64,000 nt of DNA from Actinoplanes palleronii (GTDB lineage Bacteria; Actinomycetota; Actinomycetes; Mycobacteriales; Micromonosporaceae): NCBI RefSeq assembly GCF_016862315.1, contig NZ_BOMS01000076.1:42138-106137 (forward strand). The letters run 5' to 3'. Made by a program: the position numbers and the translations under genes. The notes below the pieces were generated by a model. The model was not told where the DNA came from and did no database searches. It saw nothing but the letters and a program-made list of their open reading frames with translations. Every line of letters begins with the position of its first letter. The first letter of the stretch is position 1. Positions 33,527 through 42,358 of this stretch are shown here, piece by piece.

Positions 33527-34714
33527 TCACGAGGCGCTGAGTGCCTCGGTCGGGGTGAGCCGGGCCGCCCGCATCGCCGGGTAGACGCCGGCCACCACCC
33601 CGACCAGCAGCGCCCCGCTCAGACCGGCGGCCGCGGCCCAGACCGGCACCACCGGCGGCCAGCCCTGCCAGCTCGCGTACCCGAGGGTGGCGGCCACCCC
33701 GAGCACCGTCCCGGCCCCGCCACCCAGCGCGGACAGGATGATCGACTCGGTCAGGAACTGCAGCCGGATCTGCCCCCGAGGGGCGCCCAGCGCCCGGCGC
33801 AGCCCGATCTCGCGGCGCCGTTCGAGCACCGAGATCACCATCGTGTTGGCCACTCCGACGCCGCCGACCAGCAGCGACACCCCGGCCAGGCCGAGCAGCA
33901 GCGCGCTGAAGGCGCTGTCCGCGGTCCGTTTCGCGGCCAGCGCGTCGGACGGCCGGCTCACCCGGACCAGCCCCGGCAGTTGCGGGCTGACCGTGGCCGG
34001 CAGCACCGCCCGGACCTGTTCCAGGGCGGCTTCCCGGCAGCGAACGTAGATCACCGTCGGGTGGCCGTCGAACCCGAGCAGCGCGCCGGCCGCGTCCCAG
34101 CCGACGAGCACCGACTGGTCCAGGTCCGGGGCGAGCGGCACCGACGCCAGGACACCGGTCACGCTGAACCAGCGGTTGCCGATGCTGAGCTGCGGCGCGG
34201 GCCCGTCGGCCGGCAACCGGTCGTAGCCGAGCCGGGCGGCCGCCTCGGCCCCCAGCACCACGGTCGGGAACCGCGAGCCGGCCGCGGTGAGGAAACTGCC
34301 CGAGCGCATCCGCCCGTTCACCGCGGCCAGCAGGTCGGTACGACTGGCCAGCACGGTCAGGCCGGACCCGTCATACGGATCGATCAGGTCCGACCGGCGC
34401 ACCACCGAGTGCACGTTGGCGACCGCGCTGACCTGGGTGACCGGCCCGATCCGGGCGGCCATCGCCACCGACTCGAGAGGCAGCGGCACGGTCTTGTCCC
34501 CGGTGCTCTGCGGCTGCACCCGCAGCAGGTTGCTGCCGAGCGCGGCGAGCCGATCGGCGACCGCCTGCCGCCCGGACGCCGGGATCCCGGCCACCACGAC
34601 CATGGTGGCGATACCGATCGCGATGCCCAGCGCGGAGAGCACAGCCCGCAGCTTCCGGGTCCGCAACCCGACCACCCCGAGCCGCCACAGGTCACCGGGG
34701 TGCATGGGAGCCAT
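33527..34714 (-). CDS. MacB/FtsX-type ABC transporter permease
   Basis: 395 aa with the MacB topology: one N-terminal membrane segment (LRAVLSALGIAIGIATMVVV), a large external domain (about 50-260), and three C-terminal segments. The FtsX core ends VYPAMRAARLTPTEALSAS. The motif VLERRREIGLRRALGAPRG is the coupling helix that contacts the ATPase. The ATG at 34714 has a GGAGG site and overlaps the ATPase gene by 23 bases. It forms an efflux complex with the ATPase and adaptor encoded upstream. Confidence 0.92.
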   Translation of the reverse strand: MAPMHPGDLWRLGVVGLRTRKLRAVLSALGIAIGIATMVVVAGIPASGRQAVADRLAALGSNLLRVQPQSTGDKTVPLPLESVAMAARIGPVTQVSAVANVHSVVRRSDLIDPYDGSGLTVLASRTDLLAAVNGRMRSGSFLTAAGSRFPTVVLGAEAAARLGYDRLPADGPAPQLSIGNRWFSVTGVLASVPLAPDLDQSVLVGWDAAGALLGFDGHPTVIYVRCREAALEQVRAVLPATVSPQLPGLVRVSRPSDALAAKRTADSAFSALLLGLAGVSLLVGGVGVANTMVISVLERRREIGLRRALGAPRGQIRLQFLTESIILSALGGGAGTVLGVAATLGYASWQGWPPVVPVWAAAAGLSGALLVGVVAGVYPAMRAARLTPTEALSAS

Positions 34715-35450
34715 CAACGTCCTCCACGATCCGGCCGTCCCGGATGGTGATCCGGCGGGGCAGGCGGGCTGCCACGTCACGGTCGTGGGTGATCACCGCG
34801 ATCGTTGCCCCTTCCGCGTTCAGCCTGGTCAGCAGGCCCAGCACGGCCTCCCCCGTCGCCGAGTCCAGCGCACCCGTCGGCTCGTCGGCCAGCACCAGCG
34901 CGGGGGCGCCGGCCACCGCACGGGCGATCGCGACCCGCTGCTTCTCGCCGCCGGAGAGTTGGTGCGGCCGGTGTTCGCGGCGGTGGCTCAGCCCGACCCG
35001 GTCCAGCGCCTCCTCGGCCAGCGCCCGTCGGCGACGGACCGGCACCCCGGCGTGCAGCAGCCCGGTGGCCACGTTCTCGGCCGCGCTCAGCCCGTCGATC
35101 AAATGGAACTGCTGGAAGACGAAACCGATCCGGCGGCCGCGCACCTCGGCGAGCCGGCGGTCGGAGAGCGTGGTGACGTCCCGCCCCTCGACCTCCACCG
35201 TGCCGCTGGTGGGCAGGTCGAGGGTGCCCATCACGTGCAGCAGGGTGGACTTCCCGGAACCGGACGGCCCGACGATCGCGGCCAGCTCACCCGGCGCCAG
35301 GCTCAGCGAGACCCGGTCCAGCGCGATCACCCCACCCGGATAGACCCGGCTGACATCCCGGATCAACAGCACCGGAACCGGCGAGACCGGAGCCTTCGAG
35401 ACCGGAGCGGGCGAGACCGATGTGGACGGCGGCGAGACCGAGGGCGTCAC
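34692..35450 (-). CDS. MacB-type ABC transporter ATP-binding protein
   Basis: 252 aa. Walker A is GPSGSGKST, the signature LSGGEKQRVAIARA and Walker B LVLADEPTGALD, with an H-loop in VITHDRD, so it is fully competent. The family (LolD/MacB) powers efflux or extraction of lipids, peptides and antibiotics rather than classical import. The first 27 residues are Ser/Pro/Val rich and unusual. The GTG at 35450 overlaps the stop of the adaptor gene by 4 bases (GTGA). Confidence 0.93.
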   Translation of the reverse strand: MTPSVSPPSTSVSPAPVSKAPVSPVPVLLIRDVSRVYPGGVIALDRVSLSLAPGELAAIVGPSGSGKSTLLHVMGTLDLPTSGTVEVEGRDVTTLSDRRLAEVRGRRIGFVFQQFHLIDGLSAAENVATGLLHAGVPVRRRRALAEEALDRVGLSHRREHRPHQLSGGEKQRVAIARAVAGAPALVLADEPTGALDSATGEAVLGLLTRLNAEGATIAVITHDRDVAARLPRRITIRDGRIVEDVDGSHAPR

Positions 35451-36505
35451 GACGTGGTCACCACCGGCAGGCCGTCGGTGATGCCCGGGCCACTGACCTG
35501 CACCATCCCGCCGGCGAAGGACCCAGTGGTGGCGGCGACCAGCGAACCGTCGGTCCGCTGCACGGCGTATCCGCCCTCGGCGAGCGCGACCAGGGCACCG
35601 ACCGGCACGGCCAGCACCCCCTTGCGGCTGAGCGTGGTGATCCGCACCTGTACCGGCGCCGCGTCGTACGCGGAAAGGGGTTTGTCCGGGGTGACCGTGA
35701 CGGACAGCTTCGCCGACTCATCGCCCTCGGTGACGGCCCGGCCGACCGCGGTGATCTTCGCGGGTGACGAGGCGCCGTCCGGGGCGATCACGGTCACCGC
35801 CATTCCGGAGTGGACCGTCGCGGCGTCGGCCGGGCTCATCGGCACCGAGACCACCGCCGCGGTCGATGTGATCGACAGCAGCGGCCCGGCGACCGGATCA
35901 CCGGCCTGCGCGGTGACGTCGCTGACCCGGCCCGGTCCGGCGAGCACCACGACCTCACCCGGAGTGAGACTCGGCCCGGGGAGGTCACTCAGGGTCGCCC
36001 GCTGCGCGCCGCTCGGCACGTGGTCGCGGTCCCGTTCCCAGCGCTCGATCGCATCGAGCAGGGAATCGTCCGAGACGTCGCGGTCCGTCGACCGCGAGGA
36101 GTAGCCGAGGGCGGACAGGTTGCGGCGGATCTCCAGGACGTCCCTGCCGTGCAGGCCGATTTTGTCCACCGTACGAAAGAGCGGGGTGGCCCCGTAAAAA
36201 ACGGTCACCGGCTTGTCGTCGACACGGTAGAGCGCCGTCCCGCGCCGGACCTTCGTGCCGACCGCGGGCAGCGTGGTGAGCACCCCGTCGCCGGCGCCCT
36301 TGACCACGCGGGCCGGGCCGAAGCCGAGTGTGCCGCTGACGGTGCGTTCGTCGATGAGATCCATTGTTCGTACCTCAGTGGTGTTGATCTTGGGGTCGGG
36401 ACGCGGCGCGTCAGGCGCCGGACGGTGGTGGTGGAACGCAAACGTCGCGCCCGCACCGAGCAGGGCCACGGCGCAGACAGCGACCGTCCACTTAAGAGGA
36501 GGCAT
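35447..36505 (-). CDS. membrane-fusion/adaptor protein with peptidoglycan-binding domain
   Basis: 352 aa. An N-terminal membrane anchor (WTVAVCAVALLGAGATFAF) is followed by a barrel-sandwich part (VSGTLGFGPARVVKGAGDGV), then a peptidoglycan-binding-like helical insert (VLEIRRNLSALGYSSRSTD), and a C-terminal beta-barrel with VPMSPADAATVHSGM and ISTAELM-like strands of the HlyD/RND adaptor type. It would tether the ABC exporter to the cell wall and feed its substrate outward. The ATG at 36505 is preferred to a GTG at 36520; both overlap the lipoprotein gene. Confidence 0.82.
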   Translation of the reverse strand: MPPLKWTVAVCAVALLGAGATFAFHHHRPAPDAPRPDPKINTTEVRTMDLIDERTVSGTLGFGPARVVKGAGDGVLTTLPAVGTKVRRGTALYRVDDKPVTVFYGATPLFRTVDKIGLHGRDVLEIRRNLSALGYSSRSTDRDVSDDSLLDAIERWERDRDHVPSGAQRATLSDLPGPSLTPGEVVVLAGPGRVSDVTAQAGDPVAGPLLSITSTAAVVSVPMSPADAATVHSGMAVTVIAPDGASSPAKITAVGRAVTEGDESAKLSVTVTPDKPLSAYDAAPVQVRITTLSRKGVLAVPVGALVALAEGGYAVQRTDGSLVAATTGSFAGGMVQVSGPGITDGLPVVTTS

Positions 36506-37028
36506 GGCCGAACGCCTCACGCAGGCAGTCGTCCTGGATCTCGCTCTGGTTGTCCGGGATCGGCACGTCCGACGAGTCGTAGGTCCACTCGCCCGGATTG
36601 GTCACGTGCACCTTGAGACCGTGCGCGCGCAGACATTTGACGTTGTCGTTCCACTGCGCGGCGAAGTTCGGGTTGAGGTCGGCGTCCAGCTCCGGCGGCT
36701 GCAGCGGCAGCTTGATCTGGCAGGCGGTGTACGCCGACTTCGGCTCCCCGCTCTGGTCGAGCCGCCGCCCCGGGCCGGCCGGACCGGGCTGATCCACCGG
36801 GTTGGCCTTCACGCCGTGCGCCACCAGGCAGTCGTCATAAATGGTCCAGAGCCGGTCGCTCTCCTCGTCGCTGGTGTCCAGTCGCAGCTGCGGACGCTTC
36901 GGCGCAGTGTCCGTTTTTGACACCACCGGAGCGGTGCTGGCCAGGGTCGCGACGTCCGGAGCGGAGGGTGCCGGGGAGCTGCAGGCGCCCAGGAACAGCA
37001 CCGCGCTGAGATAGAAGAGCTTAGGCAT
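36492..37028 (-). CDS. putative lipoprotein of the ABC efflux operon
   Basis: 178 aa. The start MPKLFYLSAVLFLGACSSPA carries a lipobox (LGAC), so the mature protein should be lipid-anchored outside. The rest shows no known domain but has three Cys residues in YDDCLVAHG, YTACQIKLP and VKCLRAHGLKV, with a repeated C-LxAHG-xKV pattern that suggests two related halves. It is the first gene of the efflux operon, overlapping the adaptor gene, and is divergent from the response-regulator gene 90 bases away. It may capture the substrate or sense it. Confidence 0.75.
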   Translation of the reverse strand: MPKLFYLSAVLFLGACSSPAPSAPDVATLASTAPVVSKTDTAPKRPQLRLDTSDEESDRLWTIYDDCLVAHGVKANPVDQPGPAGPGRRLDQSGEPKSAYTACQIKLPLQPPELDADLNPNFAAQWNDNVKCLRAHGLKVHVTNPGEWTYDSSDVPIPDNQSEIQDDCLREAFGHASS

Positions 37029-37119
37029 GCCGAGGACCCTGGCCAGAGCTTGTCAGGATCCTGTTGTGATCCGGTAGTGCTCCCGTTCCAAGGTCGAAAG
37101 CACGCCTAGACTCCCCGCC

Positions 37120-37806
37120 GTGTGCGCATATGTGCTGGTCGCCGAGGACGACCCGAAGCAGGCCGAGCTCGTCCAGCGGTATCTGGAGCACGAGGGCCAC
37201 GCCGTGATCGTGGTCGGCGACGGCCGGGCGGCGCTGGAGCAGATCCGGCAGAACCCGCCCGATCTGCTGGTGCTGGACGTGATGATGCCCCGGGTGGACG
37301 GCCTCGACGTGTGCCGGATCCTGCGCCGTGACTCCGCGCTGCCGGTGCTGATGCTCACCGCACGGACCACCGAGGACGACCTGCTGCTCGGGCTGGACCT
37401 GGGCGCGGACGACTACCTGACCAAGCCCTACAGCCCGCGGGAGCTGGCCGCCCGGGTGCGCACGCTGCTGCGCCGGACCCGGCCCGCGCCGCACGCCCCG
37501 GACCCGGTGCTGCGGGTCGGCAACCTGCACGTCGACCCGGTACGCCACGAGGTGCGCGCCGACGGCCAGCCGGTGACCTGCACACCTGGCGAGTTCCACC
37601 TGCTGCGGACGATGGCCGCCGAGCCCGGCCGGGTGTTCAGCCGGGAGATGCTGCTGCGGCACCTGCACGGCTTCGACTCGTACGTCACCACCCGCACCGT
37701 CGACGTGCACGTGATGAACCTGCGCCGCAAGATCGAGCCGGATCCCCGTCACCCGAGCCGGTTGCTGACCGTCTACGGCGTGGGATACAAGATCGCCGAT
37801 GGTTAG
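37120..37806 (+). CDS. OmpR/PhoB-family response regulator
   Basis: 228 aa. The receiver domain starts YVLVAEDDPKQAELV with phospho-acceptor Asp53 in LLVLDVMMPRVDG. The C-terminal winged helix contains GEFHLLRTMAAEPGRVFSRE and VHVMNLRRKIEPDP. The GTG start overlaps nothing upstream; the downstream kinase gene begins 8 bases before its stop. It is divergent from the ABC efflux operon, which it probably controls, as is common for peptide-antibiotic-sensing systems. Confidence 0.93.
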   Translation: MCAYVLVAEDDPKQAELVQRYLEHEGHAVIVVGDGRAALEQIRQNPPDLLVLDVMMPRVDGLDVCRILRRDSALPVLMLTARTTEDDLLLGLDLGADDYLTKPYSPRELAARVRTLLRRTRPAPHAPDPVLRVGNLHVDPVRHEVRADGQPVTCTPGEFHLLRTMAAEPGRVFSREMLLRHLHGFDSYVTTRTVDVHVMNLRRKIEPDPRHPSRLLTVYGVGYKIADG

Positions 37807-39625
37807 AACCAGCCTGCTGGTCCGGCTGCTCGCCCTCTCCGCCGTGGTCTCGCTGCTCTCCATCGGCGCCACCGCGTGGCTCGCGGTCCGCACCACCACC
37901 CGGGCCATCCAGCAGGAACGCGGCCAGGCGCTGACCGACGAGGCGAAGGTCTACGACGCGCTGCTCGGCTACGCGGCCGGCCACCCGGACTGGTCCGGTG
38001 TCGGCCCGCTGGTCACGAAGCTGGCCGCGGAGACCGGGCACCGGATCGCGCTGACCGGCCGGGCCCGCGAGCCGATCGCCGACTCCGCAGGCGCACTGCC
38101 CGAACCCGAGGCGGCCGGCGCGCTCCCCGACCAGGCCCTCGCCACCGTCGACCCCCTCGCCGTCGCCGCCGACGATCCGATCGACCCGCGCGCCCTCGGC
38201 CCGTTCCGGCTCACCGCGGCCGAGAAGTCCCTGCTGCACACGATCGCCACCCGGGTGCAGAGCTGCCTGCGCGACCCACCGATCGCCCCGGCGCCGGCCC
38301 CGGACGGCCAGGACCGAGTCATGATCCACAACGTCGAGATCGTCGACGAGCCGAACGGCCGGCCCCGGATCGAGGCGGCCGGCACGGACCTCAGCGCCGA
38401 CACCATCACCTGCGCCGAGGGGCGCGCCGACCTGGCCGCGCCGACCGCGACCGAACGCAAGGCGCTCACCCGCCTCGGCAAGCTGGTCAACGCGTGCCTG
38501 GCCCGGCAGGACATCCCGGCCGTCACCATCGGCCTGGCGAACACCTGGACCTGGGCCGACCCGGAGTCGGCGCGTACCGGCGAGCGCCGGAACCAGCCGG
38601 TCGCCGACTGCCTGACCGCCGGGCGCCGCGAGCAGCTGGCGAGTTATGTCGCCCCGGCCGCGCTGGTCTTCGTGACCACTCCCGGCACCGCCGCGACCAG
38701 CACGCTCGACCTGTCCCCGGCCAACCAGCGCCGGATCTTCACGGTCACCGGGCTGGTGCTGCTCGCCGCGATCGGGGTGACCACGCTGGTCGGGGTGCGA
38801 CTGATCCGCCCACTGCGTGCGCTGACCGCGGCGGCCGGCCGGATGCGCGACGGCGACGCGAGCGCCTCGGTCAAGGTCACCGGACGCGACGAGATCGGCC
38901 GGCTGGCGGCGGCCTTCAACGACATGGCCGAGCGCCGCAGGCACGTCGAGCAGTTGCGGAAGACGATGGTCGGCGACATCGCGCACGAGATGCGTACGCC
39001 GGTGACGAACATCCGCGGCTGGCTGGAGGCCGCCGCGGACGGGGTGGTGCCGCTCGACCGCGAGCTGATGTTCTCGCTGCTCGAGGAGGCACTGCTGCTC
39101 CAGCACGTGATCGACGACCTGCAGGACCTCTCCGCGGCGGACGCCGGCGAACTGCGCCTGCACCCGCAGCTGGTGGAGATGGCCGAGCTGCTGCCGGCGA
39201 TCACCGAGGCGTTCGCGTCGGCCGCGGACCGGGCCGGCGTCACCCTCACGGTCGCCGCGCCGCCGACATTGATCACCGCGGATCCGATCCGGTTGCGGCA
39301 GGCGGTCGGCAACCTGATCACCAACGCGATCCGGCACACGCCGGCCGGCGGCCACGTCAACATCCTTTCCGGTACGGCGGACGGCCTGCTCCGCATCGAC
39401 GTACGCGACACCGGCCCCGGGCTGCCCCTCGATCAGCAGGCGCTGGTCTTCGAGCGGTTCTGGCGGGCCGAGAAGTCCCGCAGCCGGCAGACCGGTGGCA
39501 GCGGCCTGGGCCTCTCCATCGTCCGCAAACTCGCCGAGGCGCACGGTGGTTCCGCGTCGGTGAGCAGCACCCCCGGCGAGGGCGCCACGTTCACCGTCCA
39601 CCTGCCGCTCGATCAGCGGGACTGA
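37799..39625 (+). CDS. HAMP-domain sensor histidine kinase
   Basis: 608 aa. The first membrane segment is at about residues 8-28 (LLALSAVVSLLSIGATAWLA) and the second at about 312-332 (VTGLVLLAAIGVTTLVGV). Between them is an extracellular domain of about 280 residues with four spaced Cys (VQSCLRD, TITCAEG, VNACLAR, VADCLTA). HAMP follows, then the phospho-acceptor His at about 396 in GDIAHEMRTPVTNIR, then HATPase motifs NLITNAIRHTP, DTGPGLP and GGSGLGLSI. It overlaps the response regulator by 8 bases. The large Cys-bearing sensor domain suggests direct ligand sensing outside the cell. Confidence 0.93.
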   Translation: MVRTSLLVRLLALSAVVSLLSIGATAWLAVRTTTRAIQQERGQALTDEAKVYDALLGYAAGHPDWSGVGPLVTKLAAETGHRIALTGRAREPIADSAGALPEPEAAGALPDQALATVDPLAVAADDPIDPRALGPFRLTAAEKSLLHTIATRVQSCLRDPPIAPAPAPDGQDRVMIHNVEIVDEPNGRPRIEAAGTDLSADTITCAEGRADLAAPTATERKALTRLGKLVNACLARQDIPAVTIGLANTWTWADPESARTGERRNQPVADCLTAGRREQLASYVAPAALVFVTTPGTAATSTLDLSPANQRRIFTVTGLVLLAAIGVTTLVGVRLIRPLRALTAAAGRMRDGDASASVKVTGRDEIGRLAAAFNDMAERRRHVEQLRKTMVGDIAHEMRTPVTNIRGWLEAAADGVVPLDRELMFSLLEEALLLQHVIDDLQDLSAADAGELRLHPQLVEMAELLPAITEAFASAADRAGVTLTVAAPPTLITADPIRLRQAVGNLITNAIRHTPAGGHVNILSGTADGLLRIDVRDTGPGLPLDQQALVFERFWRAEKSRSRQTGGSGLGLSIVRKLAEAHGGSASVSSTPGEGATFTVHLPLDQRD

Positions 39626-39984
39626 TACGCCTCCCGGCTCGCCTCGATGTGCGGGACGTGCTCGATGGCCCAGCCCGCGAGGGCCAGCGCCGGCGTGATC
39701 AGGCTCTTGCCGACCGGGGTCAGCGCGTACTCCACCCGCGGCGGGACCTGGGCGTACACCGTGCGGTCGACGAGCCCGTCGCGTTCCAGGTTGCGCAGGG
39801 TCAGGGTGAGCATCCGCTGCGAGATGCCCGGGACCTGCTGGACCAGGTCGGTGAAGCGCAGCGTGCCCTGATCGAGGGTGGCCACGATCAGGAGTGTCCA
39901 CTTGTTGCAGATCTGATCGAGGATCGCTCGCAGCGTGCGCCCGCCGTCGCCACGGATCATGCAGACGTGCTCGTACTCCGACAT
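39613..39984 (-). CDS. HxlR-family transcriptional regulator
   Basis: 123 aa, a single winged helix of the HxlR/MarR-like type: ILDQICNKWTLLIVATLDQG, RFTDLVQQVPGISQRMLTLT, LRNLERDGLVDRTVY and VPPRVEYALTPVGKSL. Two Cys residues near the N terminus (HVCMIRGD and QICNKW) could sense oxidants, as in related regulators. The ATG at 39984 has an AGGGAG site. Its 3' end overlaps the kinase gene by 13 bases on the opposite strand. It is divergent from a DoxX-like gene, the likely target. Confidence 0.92.
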   Translation of the reverse strand: MSEYEHVCMIRGDGGRTLRAILDQICNKWTLLIVATLDQGTLRFTDLVQQVPGISQRMLTLTLRNLERDGLVDRTVYAQVPPRVEYALTPVGKSLITPALALAGWAIEHVPHIEASREAYQSR

Positions 39985-40037
39985 GACAGCTCCCTGTGCC
40001 TGAGGCACACGGATGTGCCTTTTGTAAGCCCCTCGAT

Positions 40038-40059
40038 AGTGACTCATGATGTGGTCACT
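40038..40059. promoter_or_regulatory. candidate HxlR operator
   Basis: AGTGAC and GTCACT face each other across 10 bases in the 120-base divergent region between the HxlR and DoxX-like genes. Position and symmetry suit a dimeric winged-helix regulator that controls both. Confidence 0.5.
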
Positions 40060-40104
40060 TACGACCGGTAACTCTCCTGGTCGTCGACGTTCGAGGGGGC
40101 GCAC

Positions 40105-40464
40105 ATGGAGATCGCGTACTGGATCCTGGCCGGATTGCTCGCGCTGTTCTACGTCTACAGCGGCGGCATCAAGGTGGTGCAGAGCCAGGACAAGCTGCGG
40201 CCGATGATGGCCTGGGTCGATCAGGTTCCGATGCCGCTGGTCCGGGCGATCGGCGCCCTGGAGGTCCTCGGCGCCGTCGGCCTGATCCTCCCGCCGCTGA
40301 CCGGCATCGTGCCGGCTCTCGCCCTCGCCGCCGCGATCGGCCTGGTCCTGATCCAGGTCGGCGGCATCGTCACGCACGTCTCCCGGGGCGAGACCAAGGT
40401 GATCGGACTGAACATCGGCCTGCTCCTGGCCGCCGCGATCACCGCCTGGCTCTGGTCCTTCTGA
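40105..40464 (+). CDS. DoxX-like membrane protein
   Basis: 119 aa with four membrane segments: YWILAGLLALFYVYSGGIKV, VRAIGALEVLGAVGLILPPL, ALALAAAIGLVLIQVGGIV and LNIGLLLAAAITAWLW. The layout and the GALEVLGAVGLILP block fit the DoxX/DoxX-like family, which is linked to quinone or thiol redox systems in membranes. It is divergent from the HxlR-type regulator. A hairpin at 40574-40605 may end the transcript. Confidence 0.85.
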   Translation: MEIAYWILAGLLALFYVYSGGIKVVQSQDKLRPMMAWVDQVPMPLVRAIGALEVLGAVGLILPPLTGIVPALALAAAIGLVLIQVGGIVTHVSRGETKVIGLNIGLLLAAAITAWLWSF

Positions 40465-40573
40465 AAAACCCAAAAATCTTCTGGTACGACGGCAACCTCA
40501 TCAGCCGCACGAGCATGTACCCGAGTGTGATCGTCGATTCGACCCGCCTGGCCGACGGGTGCGACGACGATCC

Positions 40574-40605
40574 GGGCGCCGGCACACCGGTTCCGGCCGG
40601 CGCCC
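40574..40605 (+). terminator. terminator hairpin
   Basis: GGGCGCCGGC and GCCGGCGCCC form a 10-bp stem with a 12-base loop, about 110 bases past the DoxX-like gene and about 40 bases before the next start codon. It could equally be a leader hairpin of the lipoprotein gene. Confidence 0.5.
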
Positions 40606-40645
40606 AGCCATCACTCACTTGCACGTTTCGATGAGGAGCTTTCCC

Positions 40646-41107
40646 ATGCGCGTCCGTAACTCTCTCGTTTTCGGTGTGCTCGCCGGTGCCGCCGTCTTCG
40701 CGCTCTCGGCCTGCGACAACCAGGACCCGATCGCCGCGGGCACCACCAACACCACCCCCGCCACCAGCACCACCGGGGTTTCGAAGACTGCGGCCCCGAC
40801 GAAGACGACGAAGACCACGCCCGCTGCTTCCCCGGCGGCCGACAAAGACGGCTGCCCGGTCACCGCCTCCACCCTGCAGAAGGCGTCCGGCCTGGACAAG
40901 GGCTGGAAGATCAACTCCGGCACGATCAAGTGCGACCAGAACTGGGCGACGGCCGGCCTGACCGCACCGACGCCGGAGCAGCAGGGCGACGGCGTGATGG
41001 TCTTCCAGCACCGCGACGGCAAGTGGACGAAGAAGGGTGAGGGCAGCTCCCTCCTCTGCAGCGAGTGGGGCATGCCCGCGAGCAGCGACCTCTGCACCAA
41101 CGCCTGA
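40646..41107 (+). CDS. lipoprotein with duplicated four-Cys C-terminal domain
   Basis: 153 aa. A lipoprotein signal (VFALSACDN) is followed by a Thr/Ala/Lys-rich linker and a C-terminal domain of about 85 residues: DGCPVTASTLQKASGLDKGW, IKCDQNWATAGLTAP, GDGVMVFQHRDGKWTKKGEG, LLCSEWGMP and SSDLCTNA, with four Cys. The same domain ends the anti-sigma-like protein at 41730. The ATG at 40646 has a GAGGAG site. With the sigma factor between the two copies, it may act in an envelope-sensing circuit, for example as a competing or signalling copy of the sensor domain. The family has no name I know. Confidence 0.75.
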   Translation: MRVRNSLVFGVLAGAAVFALSACDNQDPIAAGTTNTTPATSTTGVSKTAAPTKTTKTTPAASPAADKDGCPVTASTLQKASGLDKGWKINSGTIKCDQNWATAGLTAPTPEQQGDGVMVFQHRDGKWTKKGEGSSLLCSEWGMPASSDLCTNA

Positions 41108-41205
41108 TCATGACGACCGCGGTGACCACTGGACACCCTCCGCTAGAGTCCCCGCGGTCCGCCCGATACGGGGTGTCAGCGCAGGGGGTAGAGGTAGCAG
41201 TCGGC

Positions 41206-41730
41206 GTGAACGATGCGGTAGAGGCCGACTTCTGCGAGTTCGTCAGGTCCCGGACACAGGCGCTGCTGCGTACCGGTTTCCTGCTGACCGGTGACCGGCA
41301 CCTGGCCGAGGATCTGGTGCAGGACGCGTTGTCGCGCACCCATCGGGCGCTGCGCCGGCTCGCGGACGACGGACATTTCGAGGCGTACACCCGGACGGCG
41401 ATGTACCACCTGCACATCAGCATGTGGCGTCGCCGCCGGGTGGCCGAGTCGCTGCCCGGCGAGCTGAACGACGCCGCGCACCCGGACGGCGACCACAGCG
41501 ACCGGGTCGATCTGCAGGTCGCCCTGCACCAGGCGCTGGCCCAGCTGACCCGCAAGCAGCGGGCCGTTCTGGTGCTGCGCTATTTCGAGGACTGTTCCGA
41601 GGCCGAAGCCGCGACGCTGCTGTCATGCTCGATCGGCACGATCAAGAGTCAGACCAGCAAGGCGCTGGCCCGTCTGCGCGTCATCGCCCCTGACCTGATC
41701 AGCTCCGCGGCGAAGGAGGAGGCAGCCTGA
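41206..41730 (+). CDS. SigE-family ECF RNA polymerase sigma factor
   Basis: About 174 aa from a GTG at 41206. Region 2 has LLRTGFLLTGDRHLAEDLVQ and region 4 has LTRKQRAVLVLRYFEDCSEA then GTIKSQTSKALARLRVI. The start is uncertain: an ATG at 41110 would add 32 residues lacking family similarity and has no ribosome site. The stop shares its last base with the next start codon (TGATG), so sigma factor and membrane partner are translationally coupled. Confidence 0.85.
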   Translation: MNDAVEADFCEFVRSRTQALLRTGFLLTGDRHLAEDLVQDALSRTHRALRRLADDGHFEAYTRTAMYHLHISMWRRRRVAESLPGELNDAAHPDGDHSDRVDLQVALHQALAQLTRKQRAVLVLRYFEDCSEAEAATLLSCSIGTIKSQTSKALARLRVIAPDLISSAAKEEAA

Positions 41731-42350
41731 TGGGCGACGACCTGAGCCGCCTGCGCGCGACCATGTCCGACCTGGCCGAGCACGGCGGCAGCACCGACCT
41801 CTACCAGCGCACCCTGACCGGTTCCCGCCGCCTCGGCCGCCGCCGGGCGATCATGACGACCTCCGCGGCGGCCGTCGCGGTGCTGGCGATCGCGGTGCCG
41901 ATCGCGCTCGCCCAGCAGCAGGGTTCCGCCCCGCTGCCGACCGCCACGCTCCCACCGGCCCCGGCCGCCTCGCCGTCGCCGTCGCTCTCGCCCTCGGTCC
42001 CCGCGTCGCGCCCGGCGTCACACCCGCCGAGCACACCACCGTCGTCGTCGACCTCGACGTCACACACCCCGGCCCACGCCGCGAACGGGTGCCCGGTCCG
42101 CACGTCCACCCTGACCAAGGTGGCCGGCCTGGACAACGGCTGGAAGCTCGACTCCTCCTCGATCAAGTGCAAGCAGAACTGGGCGACGTCCGCCCTGATC
42201 GCACCGACCGTCGAGCAGCAGGGCGACGGCGTGATGTTCTTCAAGTACAGCCCCACCACCGGCAAGTGGACCAACAAGGGCGAAGGCAGCTCCGTCACTT
42301 GCAGCGACATGGGCATCCCACCCAGCACCGGCTTCTGCACCACCGACTAA
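41730..42350 (+). CDS. membrane-anchored anti-sigma-like protein with four-Cys C-terminal domain
   Basis: 206 aa. A cytoplasmic N terminus (LSRLRATMSDLAEHGGSTDL) typical of partners of SigE-family factors is followed by a membrane segment (VLAIAVPIALAQQ), a Pro/Ser/Thr-rich extracellular linker, and a C-terminal domain: NGCPVRTSTLTKVAGLDNGW, IKCKQNWATSALIAP, GDGVMFFKYS, SVTCSDMGIP and TGFCTTD. That domain is a paralog of the one in the lipoprotein at 40646. Probably it holds the sigma factor at the membrane and releases it on a signal sensed by the Cys domain. The inhibitory mechanism is inferred. Confidence 0.78.
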   Translation: MGDDLSRLRATMSDLAEHGGSTDLYQRTLTGSRRLGRRRAIMTTSAAAVAVLAIAVPIALAQQQGSAPLPTATLPPAPAASPSPSLSPSVPASRPASHPPSTPPSSSTSTSHTPAHAANGCPVRTSTLTKVAGLDNGWKLDSSSIKCKQNWATSALIAPTVEQQGDGVMFFKYSPTTGKWTNKGEGSSVTCSDMGIPPSTGFCTTD

Positions 42351-42358
42351 CCCCTCGT

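Noticed and set aside
37685..39901. Minus-strand frame of 738 codons
   Set aside because: It is antisense to the HAMP histidine kinase, whose motifs are complete. The shadow has low-complexity Gly/Arg composition.
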